Source of the DNA: an uncultured Opitutales bacterium
Lineage (GTDB): Bacteria; Verrucomicrobiota; Verrucomicrobiia; Opitutales; UBA2995
Direction: 5' to 3'
Length of the DNA: 6,789 bases
Assembly (NCBI GenBank): GCA_937920335.1
Contig: CALGUT010000595.1
Location: 1-6,789 of the forward strand
A program made the translations under genes and the position numbers. The notes under the pieces were generated by a model. The model made no database searches and had not been told where the DNA came from. It saw only the letters and a program-made list of their open reading frames with translations. Positions 6,741-6,789 of this stretch are shown one piece after another. Position 1 is the stretch's first letter; each line of letters opens with the position of its first letter.

Positions 6741-6746
6741 AGTATA
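6741..6746 (-). promoter_or_regulatory. -10-like box in front of protein A
   Basis: On the minus strand TATACT matches the TATAAT consensus at five of six positions and ends 9 nt before the ATG. The nearest -35-like sequence, TTGCAA (6767-6772), is 20 bp away, too far for a standard promoter. If active, the transcript would be essentially leaderless. Confidence 0.3.
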
Positions 6747-6789
6747 CGTCTTTTGAGGTCAGACGGTTGCAAAAAAAGATCAAATCCCA

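Noticed and set aside
1..6789. Mobile element, CRISPR, tRNA or rRNA signals
   Set aside because: No transposase or integrase motif, no regularly spaced repeats, and no tRNA-like or rRNA-like segment was found on either strand.

Overview
The window looks like a chromosomal segment from a member of the Verrucomicrobiota, possibly an Opitutae-like marine lineage. This is inference, resting on two secreted proteins with a layout I associate with that phylum: an N-terminal LLQRxPV...LADxQFS...VAG...YNSVT module, a putative-Ig repeat, a cysteine-free Ig-like domain, a short 'WKxxNF ... DPDxDGxxNLxEFxxGLxP' acidic segment and a C-terminal beta domain. A MacB-like orphan permease of the ADOP type, common in Acidobacteria and Verrucomicrobia, is compatible with this. 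No rRNA, tRNA, CRISPR, insertion sequence or phage gene is visible.

Layout. Positions 1-2231 (+) hold the 3' part of a large ABC-type permease whose start lies before the window. The other four genes are on the minus strand and read towards it, in transcription order: Ig-domain protein A (6731-5565), Ig-domain protein B (5446-4256), an SRPBCC/polyketide-cyclase-like protein (4165-3719) and an FAD-dependent monooxygenase (3514-2228). The permease and the monooxygenase converge so tightly that both TAA stops share one TTAA (2228-2231). Intergenic gaps are 118, 90 and 204 bp. No gene-free stretch reaches 300 bp.

How the genes may work together. The two Ig-domain proteins are diverged tandem paralogues, probably exported or surface-exposed, with no known partner. 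The SRPBCC protein and the monooxygenase could form a small-molecule (aromatic or polyketide-like) tailoring pair, but only adjacency and family tendencies support that. The permease belongs to the MacB/FtsX class that couples ATP hydrolysis in the cytoplasm to work in the periplasm. Its ATPase is not in the window.

The most unusual non-coding signal is in the 204-bp gap before the monooxygenase: two perfect 7-bp inverted repeats that interleave (3552-3558/3573-3579 and 3560-3566/3580-3586). In RNA they would form a pseudoknot or two mutually exclusive hairpins just upstream of the monooxygenase ribosome-binding site. The monooxygenase also has a strikingly degenerate second FAD motif. I see no clear evidence of a wholly new multi-gene system.
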